DNA of 64,000 nt from Pseudomonas sp. G34 (GCF_031119625.1 NZ_JAVHZV010000007.1:1-64000), one strand, 5' to 3'. Numbered from the stretch's first letter, positions 18,314 through 29,000 are shown. A program made the numbers and translations. The notes: generated by a model from the sequence alone, not told the origin.

Positions 18314-19236
18314 GCATGGCCAAGCCTTCGCGCCAGCTGGCGATTGCCGGTGTGCTGGTGGCGGTGCTGTGCTGGGCCGGCAATGCCCTGGTGGCCCGTG
18401 CCTTCGCTGGCGAGATTCCGCCTTTCGCCCTGGCCTTCTGGCGCTGGAGCCTGGCGCTGATGCTGATACTGCCGTTCGTGGCCCTGCCGCTGTGGCGGCA
18501 TCGCGCGGCGCTGCGCCATGCCGGCTGGCGCCTGGTGATGATCGCCGCAGTTGGCATCGCCGGCTACAACACCTTTCTGTACAGCGCGGCGCAAACCACC
18601 GCGGCGATCAACATCACCCTGGTCAATACCTGCATCCCGCTGATGACCTTCATCTTCGCCGGGCTGCTGCTCGGCGCCTGGCCCGCGCGGCGCGCCTGGT
18701 GGGGCATGGCGTTGGCGGTGGTCGGTTTGCTGGTGCTGATCTGCCGCGGTGACTGGCAGACCCTGGCGGGCATGGCGTTCAACCGCGGCGACCTGATCAT
18801 GCTGCTGGCGGTGCTCGACTGGGCGCTCTACACAGTGCTGCTCAGGCGTTGGTCGGCGTACCTGGCGCCGATTCCACCACTGGCGCTGCTGGGCATGTTC
18901 ATGCTGCTGGGCGTGCCGATGATCCTGCCGTTGTATCTCTACGAGCTCTCCACTGGCGCGCAACTGCTGGCCACGCCGGCCAACCTGGCGGCCATCGCCT
19001 ACACCGCGGTGTTCGCCTCGCTGGTCGCGTACCTGGGCTGGAACAACGGCGTGAAGGTACTCGGCGCCTCGACCGCCGCGATGGGCAACTACCTGATGCC
19101 GGTGTTCACCGCGATCCTGGGCTGGATTCTGCTCGGCGAGGCGCTGCAGCTGTTCCACTGGTTCGGCGGGGCGCTGATCTTTGCCGGCCTGCTGCTGGCG
19201 ACCCTGCCAAGCCGTTCGCAACGCGCGGCGCGCTGA
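18310..19236 (+). CDS. EamA/DMT-family transporter
   Basis: 308 residues and ten hydrophobic helices in two EamA repeats: first about 10-140 ('LCWAGNALVARAFAG...PFALAFWRW'), second about 155-300. Members export amino acids or metabolites; the substrate is unknown. It is translationally coupled to carbonic anhydrase. Confidence 0.88.
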   Translation: MSMAKPSRQLAIAGVLVAVLCWAGNALVARAFAGEIPPFALAFWRWSLALMLILPFVALPLWRHRAALRHAGWRLVMIAAVGIAGYNTFLYSAAQTTAAINITLVNTCIPLMTFIFAGLLLGAWPARRAWWGMALAVVGLLVLICRGDWQTLAGMAFNRGDLIMLLAVLDWALYTVLLRRWSAYLAPIPPLALLGMFMLLGVPMILPLYLYELSTGAQLLATPANLAAIAYTAVFASLVAYLGWNNGVKVLGASTAAMGNYLMPVFTAILGWILLGEALQLFHWFGGALIFAGLLLATLPSRSQRAAR

Positions 19237-19456
19237 GGCGATACGGCCCGCGTGCCTGCATGGCCTGCAAACAAGCCTTTGCGGCCATGCCCACGGGCGA
19301 TGCAGGGCTAATTTCCCCTGCCGGAAAACTTTACCGGACCCATGGGGGTCTATGCCGTTGGCTGGCGGCTTCGTTGAAGCGATGACGCCATAACGGGCAT
19401 GTAGGCAATTCAGTTGCTAGGGTTATGCCGTCTGCAGAAGGATAAGTTGTGAGTTA

Positions 19457-20254
19457 ATGGATTACTCGCACGTCTCCCTAACTCGAAAAAATGCATCCGT
19501 GCACGGGCTGACGGCCCTCTATCCGTCACGTCGTGGTGCCTGCTGGCGCGTCATGTTGCTGGTGATGTTGGCCGTCGGGTTGAGCGGCTGCATACGCAAC
19601 CAGGCCAATGGCGCCTTTGCCAGCAACAGCATGGCGGCGAGCCCTGGCGAGTTGTTCCAGACCCACTCCGATCGCATGGCCACCATCGGCATGCGCAGCA
19701 ACCTCAACAGCCTCTATCGCCTGATGGACAAGCTCTACCAGCGCAACCCGCGCGAGTGGCGCAAGACCGGCCTGGCCAGTCGCGCCGTGGCGCTACAGGC
19801 GGTGCAGCAGGCGATCGAGCAGGGCCGGCCGCCGCCGGCGCTGGCTGGCCGGCAGGATATCGTCGCCCTCAGCTATGCATTGAGCCCCGAATTCCAGGGT
19901 GATCGGGTCGGCGCCTTCATCTACGCCATCGGCAGCATGCTGATCACCGCCCACGGCGGGCGCACCCAGTTCTACATCACCGACACCATCGACGCGCAGT
20001 TCGTGCATAACGCCGCGCGCAACATCGAGAAGGCCACCTGGCTGCTGGCCACCCGGCGCGACGCCCAGGGCAACCCGCTGCTGCTATCCAACGAGCTATC
20101 CGATAATGGGCGCAACCTGAGCTTTGCCGTGGAGTTCGGCAAGATCGTCGCCCGCCTGGATTACCTGAGCGACGTGCTCGACGAGCGCTACCGGCGCATT
20201 GGCGTGAACTACGCCCATAGCCTGCTGTTTCTCAACTTCCTGCCGGTGCAATAG
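19457..20254 (+). CDS. Conserved lipoprotein of unknown function
   Basis: 265 residues from ATG 19457, or 233 from ATG 19553. A lipoprotein signal, MLLVMLAVGLSGC, is followed by a mainly helical soluble domain ('LMDKLYQRNPREWRKTG', 'FQGDRVGAFIYAIGSML'). The lipobox is clear. No function is recognised, though the protein looks like a conserved Pseudomonas family. The later start gives a standard-length signal peptide. The earlier start has AAGGA upstream but at long spacing, so the start is uncertain. Confidence 0.7.
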   Translation: MDYSHVSLTRKNASVHGLTALYPSRRGACWRVMLLVMLAVGLSGCIRNQANGAFASNSMAASPGELFQTHSDRMATIGMRSNLNSLYRLMDKLYQRNPREWRKTGLASRAVALQAVQQAIEQGRPPPALAGRQDIVALSYALSPEFQGDRVGAFIYAIGSMLITAHGGRTQFYITDTIDAQFVHNAARNIEKATWLLATRRDAQGNPLLLSNELSDNGRNLSFAVEFGKIVARLDYLSDVLDERYRRIGVNYAHSLLFLNFLPVQ

Positions 20255-20327
20255 GCGCAGCTTGCGAGCGCCATCTCGACCTCAGTGCTTTGGCCGCAAA
20301 AAGGCGGGCGCGGCCGGTGAGCAAAGG

Positions 20328-20400
20328 TTGTGGGAGAGGCTTTAGCCTCGAGTTCTTTGCGCCTAGGCAGGCACATCGGGGCTAAAGCCCCTCCCACAAA
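20328..20400. repeat. REP-like inverted repeat pair
   Basis: TTGTGGGAGAGGCTTTAGCC and, after about 33 nt, GGCTAAAGCCCCTCCCACAA: arms of about 20 bp with one mismatch. This is the TGTGGGAGGGGCTTTAGCC type of extragenic palindrome common in Pseudomonas. Confidence 0.8.
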
Positions 20401-20411
20401 AGCAGCAGGAC

Positions 20412-20498
20412 GTAGGGTGGATGACGCTTTTTTCATCCACCGTTGCGATGCAGGCCGGTGGATGGGCGGGCCGCGCAGGTGAGGCATCATCCACCTAT
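20412..20498. repeat. Dispersed GTAGGGTGGA-bounded repeat, copy 3
   Basis: Begins GTAGGGTGGATGACGC, has the internal hairpin GGTGGATG...CATCCACC, and ends with a degraded TCCACCTAT arm. It lies free between genes. Confidence 0.7.
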
Positions 20499-20651
20499 GG
20501 ACTGGTGATCATCTGTGGGAGCGGGCCATGCCCGCGAAAAATCCCGGGCATGGGCTAGGTGTCCCCGCCGTCCCCACAGGTAAAGCAACGATGCCCGCTT
20601 CTGCCTTGTCACAGCCTCTTCTATGTCGCCTAAAAAGACCGTGAACAGGCT

Positions 20652-20993
20652 CTACACCTTGCGGACGAACTCGGACTTGAGCTTCATCGCGCCGATCCCA
20701 TCGATCTTGCAGTCGATGTCGTGGTCACCATCGACCAGGCGAATGCCCTTGACCTTGGTGCCGACCTTGACCACCAGCGAGGAGCCCTTGACCTTGAGGT
20801 CCTTGATCACGGTGATGGTGTCGCCGTCCTGCAGCACGTTGCCGACCGAGTCCTTGATCACCTTGGCGTCGTCGCCGGCCGCCTCGCTGTCGTTGGCCGA
20901 CCATTCGTGGGCGCATTCCGGGCACACCAGTTGGGTGCCGTCTTCGTAGGTGTATTCGGAGTTGCAGGCAGGGCAGGGTGGCAGCGTGCTCAC
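20652..20993 (-). CDS. yjdM: PhnA/YjdM-family zinc-ribbon protein
   Basis: 113 residues. An N-terminal zinc ribbon ([21 protein letters not shown]) is followed by the conserved PhnA beta-barrel domain ([29 protein letters not shown]). Once linked to alkylphosphonates, the family has no firm function. The stop codon lies within the dispersed repeat half GTGAACAGGCTCTA. Confidence 0.9.
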   Translation of the reverse strand: MSTLPPCPACNSEYTYEDGTQLVCPECAHEWSANDSEAAGDDAKVIKDSVGNVLQDGDTITVIKDLKVKGSSLVVKVGTKVKGIRLVDGDHDIDCKIDGIGAMKLKSEFVRKV

Positions 20994-21067
20994 GGGGTAT
21001 CCTTCTGAGGCCGTGGATAAAAAGGCCGCAGATTATATAGGGTTTTAGCCGCCGCCGGGGATCGGTG

Positions 21068-21472
21068 TCAGGCGTCCGGCAACAGCGCTTCGGCCTCGAT
21101 CTCGATCAGCCATTCGGGCTCCGACAGCCCGGTAACCACCACCCAGGAGGTGGCCGGCGGCTGCTCGGGGAAGAAGCTGCGCAGGGCATCGACGATATGC
21201 GCCTGCTCGTCACGGGCCTGGGCCACGATATAGATGCGCAGCATCAGCACGTGCCGCAGGCTGCCGCCGGCAGATTCGAGAATGCGCCGCACGTTGCGCA
21301 GCGCCGCGTGGGTCTGGCTGGCCAGGTCATCGCCGACCAGCCGCTCGTGCTCGTCCACGCCGATTTGCCCGGACAGGTGGATACGTCGCCCACCCTGGCT
21401 GATCACCGCCTGGCTGAAGCCGTACTGCAGGGTGTCGAAGACCGAGTCGGGGTTGAGTGTGTGCCTGTGCAT
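21068..21472 (-). CDS. RidA-family protein
   Basis: 134 residues with the YjgF/YER057c/UK114 fold ('YGFSQAVISQGGRRIHLSGQIGVDE', 'ESAGGSLRHVLMLRIYI'). True RidA hydrolyses reactive enamine/imine intermediates. This one ends EIEAEALLPDA and belongs to a RidA-like subgroup, so the exact substrate is uncertain. Confidence 0.82.
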   Translation of the reverse strand: MHRHTLNPDSVFDTLQYGFSQAVISQGGRRIHLSGQIGVDEHERLVGDDLASQTHAALRNVRRILESAGGSLRHVLMLRIYIVAQARDEQAHIVDALRSFFPEQPPATSWVVVTGLSEPEWLIEIEAEALLPDA

Positions 21473-21696
21473 CGATACGTCCTTGATCAGAAACAGCCAG
21501 GCAGTCTAGCGTTGCGCCTGCAGTGATCCAGCCCGAGACTGTTGCACGATTTGTGCAGCAGCGGCGCGATAACCCGAACTCATGGCGGCTTCGCTGCCTC
21601 CAAACGAAAGTGGTGGTTCGGCCGGCGCCGGGCACTGCATCTGCCGATGAGTCCTGGGCTGCCTAGCAACGGCCCGCCATAGCCAGTGGAGGCGCT

Positions 21697-22590
21697 ATGT
21701 TTTTTCCCCAGTTGCCGGGTGTCAGCCTGTTCCAGGTGATAAAGAAGACGGTTGCCGACTTCATCGAGGACGAGCTGCCCACCTACGCCTCGGCCCTGGC
21801 GTTCCAGATGTTCTTCTCGCTGTTTCCCTTCCTGCTGTTCCTAGTCGCGCTGATCAGCCTGCTGGATATGCAGCCGTTCTTCGACTGGCTGCGCCAGCAG
21901 GCCGAACTGCTGTTGCCGTTGTCCACGGTGGAACTGGTCAACCCGGTGATCGATCAGTTGCAGACGCAAAAAGCCGGGCTGTTCTCGATCGGTATCGTGG
22001 TGGCGCTGTGGACGGCTTCGTCGGCGGTGCGCTCGACCATGGATGCGATGAACAAGGCCTACGGAGTGAAGGAGGGGCGCAAGCCCTGGAAGCGCATTCC
22101 GCTGTCGCTGCTGTACACCATCGGTATCGCCGCGGCGCTGCTGACTGCCGCCGCGCTGATGGTGCTCGGCCCGCAGGTGATGAACTGGCTGGCGTACCAG
22201 ATCGGCATCGAGCAGGTGGTGGTCACCCTGTGGACCTGGTTGCGCCTGCCGGTGGCGGTCTTTCTGCTGATGATCGTGGTGGCGGTGGTCTACTACGTGG
22301 CGCCGGATGTGCAGCAGCGTTTCCGCTTCATTACCCCGGGCTCGGTGCTGGCGGTGGTGGTGTGGATTGCCGCCTCGGTGGGCTTCGCCTACTACGCGCA
22401 GAACTTCGCCAACTACAACGCCACCTACGGCAGCATTGGCGCGATCATCATTTTCCTGCTGTACCTGCACATCTCCTGTGCGGTGCTGCTGTTTGGCGCC
22501 GAGCTCAATGCCGTCATCGAGCATTTCTCGCAGGAGGGCAAGGAGCCCGGCGACAAGGAAATCCGCCCCGAGAACGAGCCCTCTACCTGA
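21697..22590 (+). CDS. YihY/BrkB-family membrane protein
   Basis: 297 residues and about six transmembrane helices. The N-terminal 'YASALAFQMFFSLFPFLLFLVAL' and the 'NATYGSIGAIIIFLLYLHISCAVLLFGAELNAVIE' block are signatures of the YihY/BrkB family. The function is undetermined despite older 'ribonuclease BN' labels. It ends 8 nt inside the convergent lipoprotein gene. Confidence 0.9.
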   Translation: MFFPQLPGVSLFQVIKKTVADFIEDELPTYASALAFQMFFSLFPFLLFLVALISLLDMQPFFDWLRQQAELLLPLSTVELVNPVIDQLQTQKAGLFSIGIVVALWTASSAVRSTMDAMNKAYGVKEGRKPWKRIPLSLLYTIGIAAALLTAAALMVLGPQVMNWLAYQIGIEQVVVTLWTWLRLPVAVFLLMIVVAVVYYVAPDVQQRFRFITPGSVLAVVVWIAASVGFAYYAQNFANYNATYGSIGAIIIFLLYLHISCAVLLFGAELNAVIEHFSQEGKEPGDKEIRPENEPST

Positions 22591-23059
22591 CCGCTGGCGT
22601 CGCCGGTGGCCAGGTCAGCTGGCCGCTGTCACTGAAGCGGCGGGTGCCGAACAGGCCGCCGGCGAACTTGCCGCGCAGTTGATAGGGCAGGCTCTGCCCG
22701 GGCTGGTGGGTGCTGGCGCCCCAGGCCTGGCGAAATACCGAATAGGCCGAGATGGTCACCGGCACGCTGATCACCGTTTCGCCAAAGCGCGGCACCTGGC
22801 CGCGCTGATCGCTGACCCCGCGGGCCAGCGGCTGGTCGTTGATGTCCAGGGCGAGGGCGATGCCATTGAAGTCGATGGCGCTTTCATTGGGGTTCTGCAC
22901 CCGCAACTTCACCGCGAAGCGCGCTTCGAGGCCCTCCGACGGCAGCGGCTCCAGGCCGACCAGATCGATATGTACCGGGTCGCGCGGTGCCCACGCGGCA
23001 CAACCGGCCAGCACGCTGATCAGCAACAGGGCACTCAAATGGCGCAGTGTGGGGCGCAT
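22583..23059 (-). CDS. LEA14-like (WHy domain) lipoprotein
   Basis: 158 residues from ATG 23059, which has GGAGAA 6 nt upstream; a longer reading frame adds 14 residues. Lipobox ISVLAGC. The mature part is a LEA type 2/WHy beta-sandwich ('ARFAVKLRVQNPNESAIDFNGIALALDIN'). It is probably an outer-membrane-anchored lipoprotein of unknown role. Confidence 0.8.
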   Translation of the reverse strand: MRPTLRHLSALLLISVLAGCAAWAPRDPVHIDLVGLEPLPSEGLEARFAVKLRVQNPNESAIDFNGIALALDINDQPLARGVSDQRGQVPRFGETVISVPVTISAYSVFRQAWGASTHQPGQSLPYQLRGKFAGGLFGTRRFSDSGQLTWPPATPAVR

Positions 23060-23116
23060 GGCAATTCTCCGGCATCGTTGATCGTGCTGTTGTGACCGCA
23101 ACCGGTGGCGTTCGGC

Positions 23117-23962
23117 TCAGGCGCTCGCTCGCTGCTTGGCGGCCAGCACCAGGGCGATGCCGCCCAGTACCGCCAGTGAACTCAGCCCCAGGCGCAGGCT
23201 CAGCGCTTCGCCCAGCAGCAGGCCGCCGGCCAGCGCGGTGATGATCGGCACGCTCAGTTGCACGGTGGCGGCCTGGATGGCTTTCAGGTCGGCGATCGCG
23301 CTGTACCAGATGGCGTAGCCGAGGCCGGAGGCCAGCGCACCGGACGCCAGGGCATACAGCGCGCCGCCCAGGTCCCAGCGCGCGCTGTGCAGCAGCGCCA
23401 GGCTGAGCAATACGGCCATGGGCACACTGCGCATGAAGTTGCCGGCGGTCGTCGCCAGGGCATCGCTGGCGCTGCGCCCCAGTAACGAGTAGGCGCCCCA
23501 GGCGATACCGGCGATCAGCATCAGCAGCGAGCCGGCCAGGGGCGGCGCGCTGGCGCCGGGAAGCAACAGGGCCAGCAGGCCGGCGAAGGCCAGCAGCAAG
23601 CCGGCCAGGCTCATCGGTGCCGGTCGCTCGCCCTGTCGCCAGCCCCACAACAGCATGCTGATCTGCACGGCGCCGAACAGCAGCAACGCGCCAACGCCTG
23701 CATCGAGGCTCACATAAGCGAAGGAGAACGCCGCGGCGTAGACGAACAGAGCCGTGGCCCCGCGCCAGCTTCCCGCTGACGGCCGCGTGCCATGCCGCAG
23801 GCGCAGCAACAGGGCCAGCATCAAGGCGCCGCTGAGCAGGCGCAGGCTGGTGAAGGTGGCGGGGTCGATCTGGGTGGTTTTCAGGGCCAGGCGGCAGAGC
23901 AGCGAGTTGCCGGCGAACGCCAGCATGGCGGCGGCGGTGAGAAACAGCGTGCGTGCTGACAT
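23117..23962 (-). CDS. EamA/DMT-family transporter
   Basis: 281 residues from ATG 23962 (MSARTLFLTAAAMLAFAGNSLLCRLAL), with GAGAGG 6 nt upstream. In-frame ATGs at 23968 and 24022 exist; the longest adds a polar Pro/Glu-rich head. Ten hydrophobic segments form two EamA repeats. The substrate is unknown. It is distinct from the EamA protein at 18310. Confidence 0.83.
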   Translation of the reverse strand: MSARTLFLTAAAMLAFAGNSLLCRLALKTTQIDPATFTSLRLLSGALMLALLLRLRHGTRPSAGSWRGATALFVYAAAFSFAYVSLDAGVGALLLFGAVQISMLLWGWRQGERPAPMSLAGLLLAFAGLLALLLPGASAPPLAGSLLMLIAGIAWGAYSLLGRSASDALATTAGNFMRSVPMAVLLSLALLHSARWDLGGALYALASGALASGLGYAIWYSAIADLKAIQAATVQLSVPIITALAGGLLLGEALSLRLGLSSLAVLGGIALVLAAKQRASA

Positions 23963-24081
23963 GGCCATCCTCTCGTGCAGGTCTGGCGGCGGGGCGAGCT
24001 CAGCCGCAGGCGGCTCGCTCATGGCTTTCAGCAGATATAAGCATGGCGCAGGAGGGCGTGGTATCAGCGCAAGGTCGTACG

Positions 24082-24714
24082 TCAGCTCGTGCGCAGTGCG
24101 TTGCTATGCAGCATGTCGATCAGCGCGTCGATCATGCTATGGGCGTGAGCGCCAAGATCATAGGCTTCGGGCTTGAGCAGCCAGTGGGCCTGCAGGCCGT
24201 CCAGGTAGGCGTGCAGGCAGATCGCCGCGCGCTGGCAGTCGAGGTCAGCCGGCAGTTGGCCGCGGTTCACGGCATTGCGTAATGTTCTGGCAATGCGCTG
24301 GTCGCACTCTTGCTGGAACGCCTGCATCTGTTGGCGCAGGCCGCCGGCCTCGGAGCTGTACTCGCATTTGTACTGCAGGATCTCGCCGACGCGGCGGTAC
24401 GCGTCGTCGGCGTGCATGCGCTGCAGGAGCTGCACCAGCAGTTGCCGCATGTTGCCCAGTGGGTCCGGTTCGTCCTCGCTCTCACAGGCGCGGGCCAGTT
24501 CTTCCTGGGGCAGCAGGCGACGGTCGAGCATAGCCTGGAACACATCGACCTTGTTCTGGAAGTGCCAGTAGATGGCGCCACGCGTTACGCCGGCGTCGGC
24601 AGCGATGTCGGCCAGCGAGGTGGCGGATACGCCATTGGCATAGAACACCCGCTCGGCAGCATCGAGAATCTGCGCCCGGGTTTCTTCGGCTTCCTCTTTG
24701 GTGCGTCTTGCCAT
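24082..24714 (-). CDS. ttgR: TetR-family repressor of the RND efflux operon (TtgR-like)
   Basis: 210 residues, the same length as P. putida TtgR, and very similar at the head (MARRTKEEAEETRAQILDAAERVF, then AGVTRGAIYWHFQNK recognition helix) and in 'ACESEDEPDPLGNMRQLL'. TtgR binds many aromatic drugs and releases the efflux promoter. It is divergent from ttgABC, and a TtgR-like operator lies between them. Confidence 0.9.
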   Translation of the reverse strand: MARRTKEEAEETRAQILDAAERVFYANGVSATSLADIAADAGVTRGAIYWHFQNKVDVFQAMLDRRLLPQEELARACESEDEPDPLGNMRQLLVQLLQRMHADDAYRRVGEILQYKCEYSSEAGGLRQQMQAFQQECDQRIARTLRNAVNRGQLPADLDCQRAAICLHAYLDGLQAHWLLKPEAYDLGAHAHSMIDALIDMLHSNALRTS

Positions 24715-24804
24715 GTCGAGCAGTTACCACGCGCTTAAATGGTGGATGAAAAGACCGGTTGGCGGGTCATAGACAAGCTCGCAGTGTCACACCAAAAAGA
24801 TCCG

Positions 24805-24834
24805 TTTACAAACATTCTCGAATGTAAGTATATT
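24805..24834. promoter_or_regulatory. TtgR-like operator and overlapping promoter
   Basis: The block begins TTTACAAACATTC and continues GAATGTAAGTATATT. TTACAAACATTC and GAATGTAAGTA form an imperfect dyad around CTC. It closely matches, as I remember it, the P. putida ttgR-ttgABC operator, where one site covers both divergent promoters. Here it is 91 bp from ttgR and 90 bp from ttgA. Confidence 0.75.
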
Positions 24835-24923
24835 TGCGCTCTAATTCCCAGTATCCACCTCGGCTATCTGCCAGGTACCGCCCCCCCTGCGGCTCGAATC
24901 ACTTAGACATGAGGTCCTTTCAG

Positions 24924-26081
24924 ATGCAGAAGAAGCCAGCCTTCGCCGCTATGGTTTCCGCTATCGCTCTGGCCACGCTGACGCTTGCTGGCTGCAGCGA
25001 CCAGGCGGCTCCGCCACCGCGCCAGGCGCCGACCGTCGGCATCGTCACGCTGCAGGCAGAGCCCTACACGCTGACCACCGAGCTGCCCGGCAGAACCGCC
25101 GCCTTCCGCATCGCCGAGGTGCGCCCACAGGTCAACGGCATCATCCAGAAGCGCCTGTTCAAGGAAGGTTCTGAAGTCAAGGCCGGTCAGCAGCTGTATC
25201 AGATCGATTCCTCGGTCTACGTGGCCGCCGCCAAGAGCGCGGAAGCGACCCTGGCGTCGGCCAAGTCGCTGGCCGAGCGCTACAAGAGCCTGGTGTCCGA
25301 TCAGGCGGTAAGCCGCCAGGCGTACGACGAAGCCCAGGCCGCGCGTCTGCAGGCCGAGGCCGCGCTGGAGCAGGCGCGCATCGACGTGCGCTATACCAAG
25401 GTGCTGGCGCCCATCGCCGGCAACATCGGTCGCTCGGCGGTCACCGAGGGCGCGCTGGTCAGCAACGGCCAGACCAACGCCATGGCCACCATCCAGCAGC
25501 TCGACCCGATCTACGTCGACGTGACCCAGCCGACCAAGGACCTGCTGCGCCTGCGCCGCGATCTGGAAAGCGGCCAGTTGCAGAAGGCCAGCGATACCGC
25601 CGCCAAGGTGCAGCTGCGCCTGGAAGATGGCAGCACCTACGAGCACGAAGGCACCCTGGAATTCTCCGAGGTATCGGTCGACGAAGGCACCGGCTCGGTA
25701 ACCCTGCGCGCCGTGTTCCCCAACCCCGATCACACCCTGCTGCCCGGCATGTTCGTGCATGCCCGCCTGCCTGCTGGGGTGAACAAGGAAGCGATTCTCG
25801 CGCCTCAGCAAGGCATCACCCGCAATCCCAAAGGTGAGCCGACCGCGCTGGTGGTCAACGCCGAGAACAAGGTCGAGCTGCGTCAGCTCAAGGCCGAGCG
25901 CACCGACGGCAATCGCTGGGTGGTGCTCGATGGCCTGAAGTCCGGCGACAAGCTGATCACCGAAGGCCTGCAGTTCGTGCAGCCCGGTGCCGAGGTGAAA
26001 ACCACCGAGGCGAAGAACGTGGCTGCGCCGAACCAGGCGGCGGCTGACCAGGCTGAACCCGAACAGGCCGAAAGCCGCTAA
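24924..26081 (+). CDS. ttgA: RND efflux periplasmic adaptor (TtgA/MexA type)
   Basis: 385 residues from ATG 24924, with GAGG 9 nt upstream; in-frame starts at 24909 and 24834 give longer heads. Lipobox LTLAGC, then the hairpin and lipoyl/barrel domains of membrane fusion proteins ([40 protein letters not shown]). The adaptor links the inner-membrane pump to the outer-membrane channel. It is first gene of a three-gene efflux operon. Confidence 0.92.
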   Translation: MQKKPAFAAMVSAIALATLTLAGCSDQAAPPPRQAPTVGIVTLQAEPYTLTTELPGRTAAFRIAEVRPQVNGIIQKRLFKEGSEVKAGQQLYQIDSSVYVAAAKSAEATLASAKSLAERYKSLVSDQAVSRQAYDEAQAARLQAEAALEQARIDVRYTKVLAPIAGNIGRSAVTEGALVSNGQTNAMATIQQLDPIYVDVTQPTKDLLRLRRDLESGQLQKASDTAAKVQLRLEDGSTYEHEGTLEFSEVSVDEGTGSVTLRAVFPNPDHTLLPGMFVHARLPAGVNKEAILAPQQGITRNPKGEPTALVVNAENKVELRQLKAERTDGNRWVVLDGLKSGDKLITEGLQFVQPGAEVKTTEAKNVAAPNQAAADQAEPEQAESR

Positions 26082-26095
26082 GGAGCGATTACACG

Positions 26096-29000
26096 ATGTC
26101 GAATTTCTTCATCGACAGGCCGATTTTCGCCTGGGTGATCGCCTTGGTGATCATGCTGGCCGGCGGTCTGTCCATCCTCAAACTGCCGGTCAACCAGTAC
26201 CCGAGCATCGCCGCACCCGCCGTGAGCATCCAGGTCAACTACCCGGGTGCCTCCGCACAGACCGTGCAGGACACCGTGGTGCAGGTGATCGAGCAGCAGA
26301 TGAACGGTATCGACGGGCTGCGCTACATCAGCTCGGCGAGTAACTCCGATGGCAGCATGGAGATCACCGTCACCTTCAACCAGGGCACCAACCCGGATAT
26401 CGCCCAGGTTCAGGTACAGAACAAGCTGCAGCTGGCTACCCCGCTGCTGCCCCAGGAAGTCCAGCAGCAGGGCCTGCGCGTTACCAAGGCGGTGAAGAAC
26501 TTCCTGCTGGTGATCGGCGTGGTGTCCACTGATGGCAGCATGACCAACCAGGATCTCTCCAACTACATCGTCGCCAACATGCAGGATCCTATTTCCCGCA
26601 CACCTGGCGTTGGTGACTTCCAGGTGTTCGGTGCTCAGTACGCCATGCGTATCTGGCTCGATCCGGCCAAACTCAACAACTTCCAGCTGACCCCAAGCGA
26701 TGTGCGCAGCGCCGTGCAGGCGCAGAACGTGCAGATTTCCTCCGGCCAGTTCGGCGGCCTGCCGGCCAGCCCTGGCCAGCAGCTCAACGCCACCATCATC
26801 GGCAAGACCCGCCTGCAGACCCCGGAGCAGTTCCGCGACATTCTGCTCAAGGTCAACCGTGACGGCTCCCAGGTACGCCTCGGTGATGTCGCCAAGGTCG
26901 AGCTGGGCGGCGAGAACTACAACATCCGTGCGCAGTTCAACGGCAACGCCGCATCCGGTCTGGCGATCAAGCTGGCCAGCGGTGCCAACGCCCTGGATAC
27001 CGCCAAGGCGATCCGCGCCACCATCGACCAGCTCAAGCCATTCTTCCCGGCCGGTATGGAAGTGGTGATGCCGTACGACTCCACGCCGGTGGTAGAGGAG
27101 TCGATCCATGGCGTGATCATGACCCTGATCGAAGCCTTCGTGCTGGTGTTCCTGGTCATGTACCTGTTCCTGCAGAACTTCCGCGCCACGCTGATTCCCA
27201 CCCTGGCTGTACCGGTGGTGCTGCTCGGCACCTTCGGCGTGCTGGCGGTATTCGGTTACAGCATCAACACCCTGACCATGTTCGCCATGATTCTGGCCAT
27301 CGGCCTGTTGGTGGACGATGCCATCGTGGTGGTCGAGAACGTCGAGCGGGTGATGCGCGAAGAGGGGTTGTCGCCGCTCGAAGCGACGCGCAAATCCATG
27401 GGCCAGATCCAGGGCGCGCTGGTGGGCATCGGCGTGGTGCTGTCGGCGGTACTGCTGCCAATGGCATTTTTCGGCGGCTCGGTGGGGGTGATCTATCGGC
27501 AGTTTTCGATCACCATCGTTTCGGCCATGGTGCTCTCGGTAATCCTCGCGCTGATCTTCACCCCGGCGCTGTGCGCCACCATGCTCAAGCCGATTGCCAA
27601 GGGCGACCACCATGAGAAGCGCGGCTTCTTCGGCTGGTTCAACCGCACCTTCGAGCGTAGCGTCGACAGTTATGAGCGCGGTGTGCGTGGGGTGGTCAAG
27701 CGCAAGGCACCGTTCCTGATCATCTATGCGGTGATCGTCGCGATTGCCGGCTGGCTGTTCACCCTGATCCCGTCGGCGTTTCTGCCCGAGGAAGACCAGG
27801 GCGTACTGTTCGCCCAGGTGCAGACGCCATCGGGCTCGAGCGCTGCGCGTACCCAGGCGGTCGTCGACGACATGCGCAAGTACCTGCTCGAAGACGAGAA
27901 GGACGTGGTCAACTCGGTGTTCACCGTGACTGGCTTCAACTTCGCCGGCCGTGGCCAGAGCTCGGGCATGGCGTTCATCATGCTCAAGCCGTGGTCCGAG
28001 CGTACCGCAGCCGGTACCAGCGTCGCCGAGTTGGCGCAGCGCGCCCAGGGCCGCTTCTTCGGTGGTGAGTTCCGCGATGCGATGGTGTTCGCCTTCGCCC
28101 CGCCAGCGGTGATGGAACTGGGTAACGCCACCGGCTTCAACCTGTTCCTGCAGGACCGCGCCGGCGTCGGCCAGGCCACCCTGAACGAAGCCCGTGACAA
28201 GTTCCTGCAACTGGCCAATCAGAGCCCGGTGCTGAGCAGCGTGCGTGCCAACGGCCTGCTCGACGAGCCGCAGTACAAGCTGCTGATCGATGACGAGAAG
28301 GTGCGCACCCTGGGTGTGTCGCTGGCGGATGTGAACAGCACCCTGCAGATCGCCTGGGGCGGCAGCTACGTCAACGACTTCATCGACAAGGGCCGGGTCA
28401 AGAAGGTCTACCTGCAGGGTCAGAGCGACTCGCGGATGAACCCCGAAGACCTGAGCAAATGGCACGTACGCAACGACCAGGGCCAGATGGTGCCGTTCAG
28501 CGCCTTCGCCACCGGCGAATGGACCTACGGTTCACCCAAGCTGTCGCGCTATAACGGTGTGAGCGCCATCGAGATTCTCGGTGCGCCGGCGCCGGGCCAC
28601 AGCTCCGGTGAGGCGATGGCCGAGGTCGAGCGCATTGCCGCCGAGCTGCCACAGGGCATCGGTTACGACTGGACAGGCCAATCCTACGAGGAGCGCCTGG
28701 CGGGTTCGCAAACCCTGGCCCTCTACGCGCTGTCGCTGCTGGTGGTGTTCCTCTGCCTGGCGGCACTCTACGAGAGCTGGTCGATCCCGTTCTCGGTGAT
28801 CCTGGTGGTGCCGCTGGGTATTCTCGGTGCACTGCTGTTCACCCTGGGGCGCGGGCTTTCCAACGACGTGTTCTTCCAGGTGGGCCTGATCACCACCATC
28901 GGCTTGTCGGCGCGTAACGCGATCCTCATCGTCGAGTTCGCCAAGGCGTTGCACGAGCAGGGCAAGAGCCATCTCGAGGCGGCCGTCGAGGCGTGCCGCA

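Larger units (their letters stand above)
20255..20651. other. Non-coding intergenic region made of stacked repeats
   Basis: I see no gene. In order it holds a 20-bp inverted repeat (20328-20400), the third GTAGGGTGGA element (20412-20498), a REP-like hairpin GCGGGCCATGCCCGC (20521-20535) and the half repeat GTGAACAGGCTCTA at the yjdM stop. Confidence 0.7.

Noticed and set aside
26078..28465. 795-residue open frame on the minus strand opposite ttgB
   Set aside because: Translation is His/Gln/Asp-rich with no fold; the plus strand encodes a clear RND pump.
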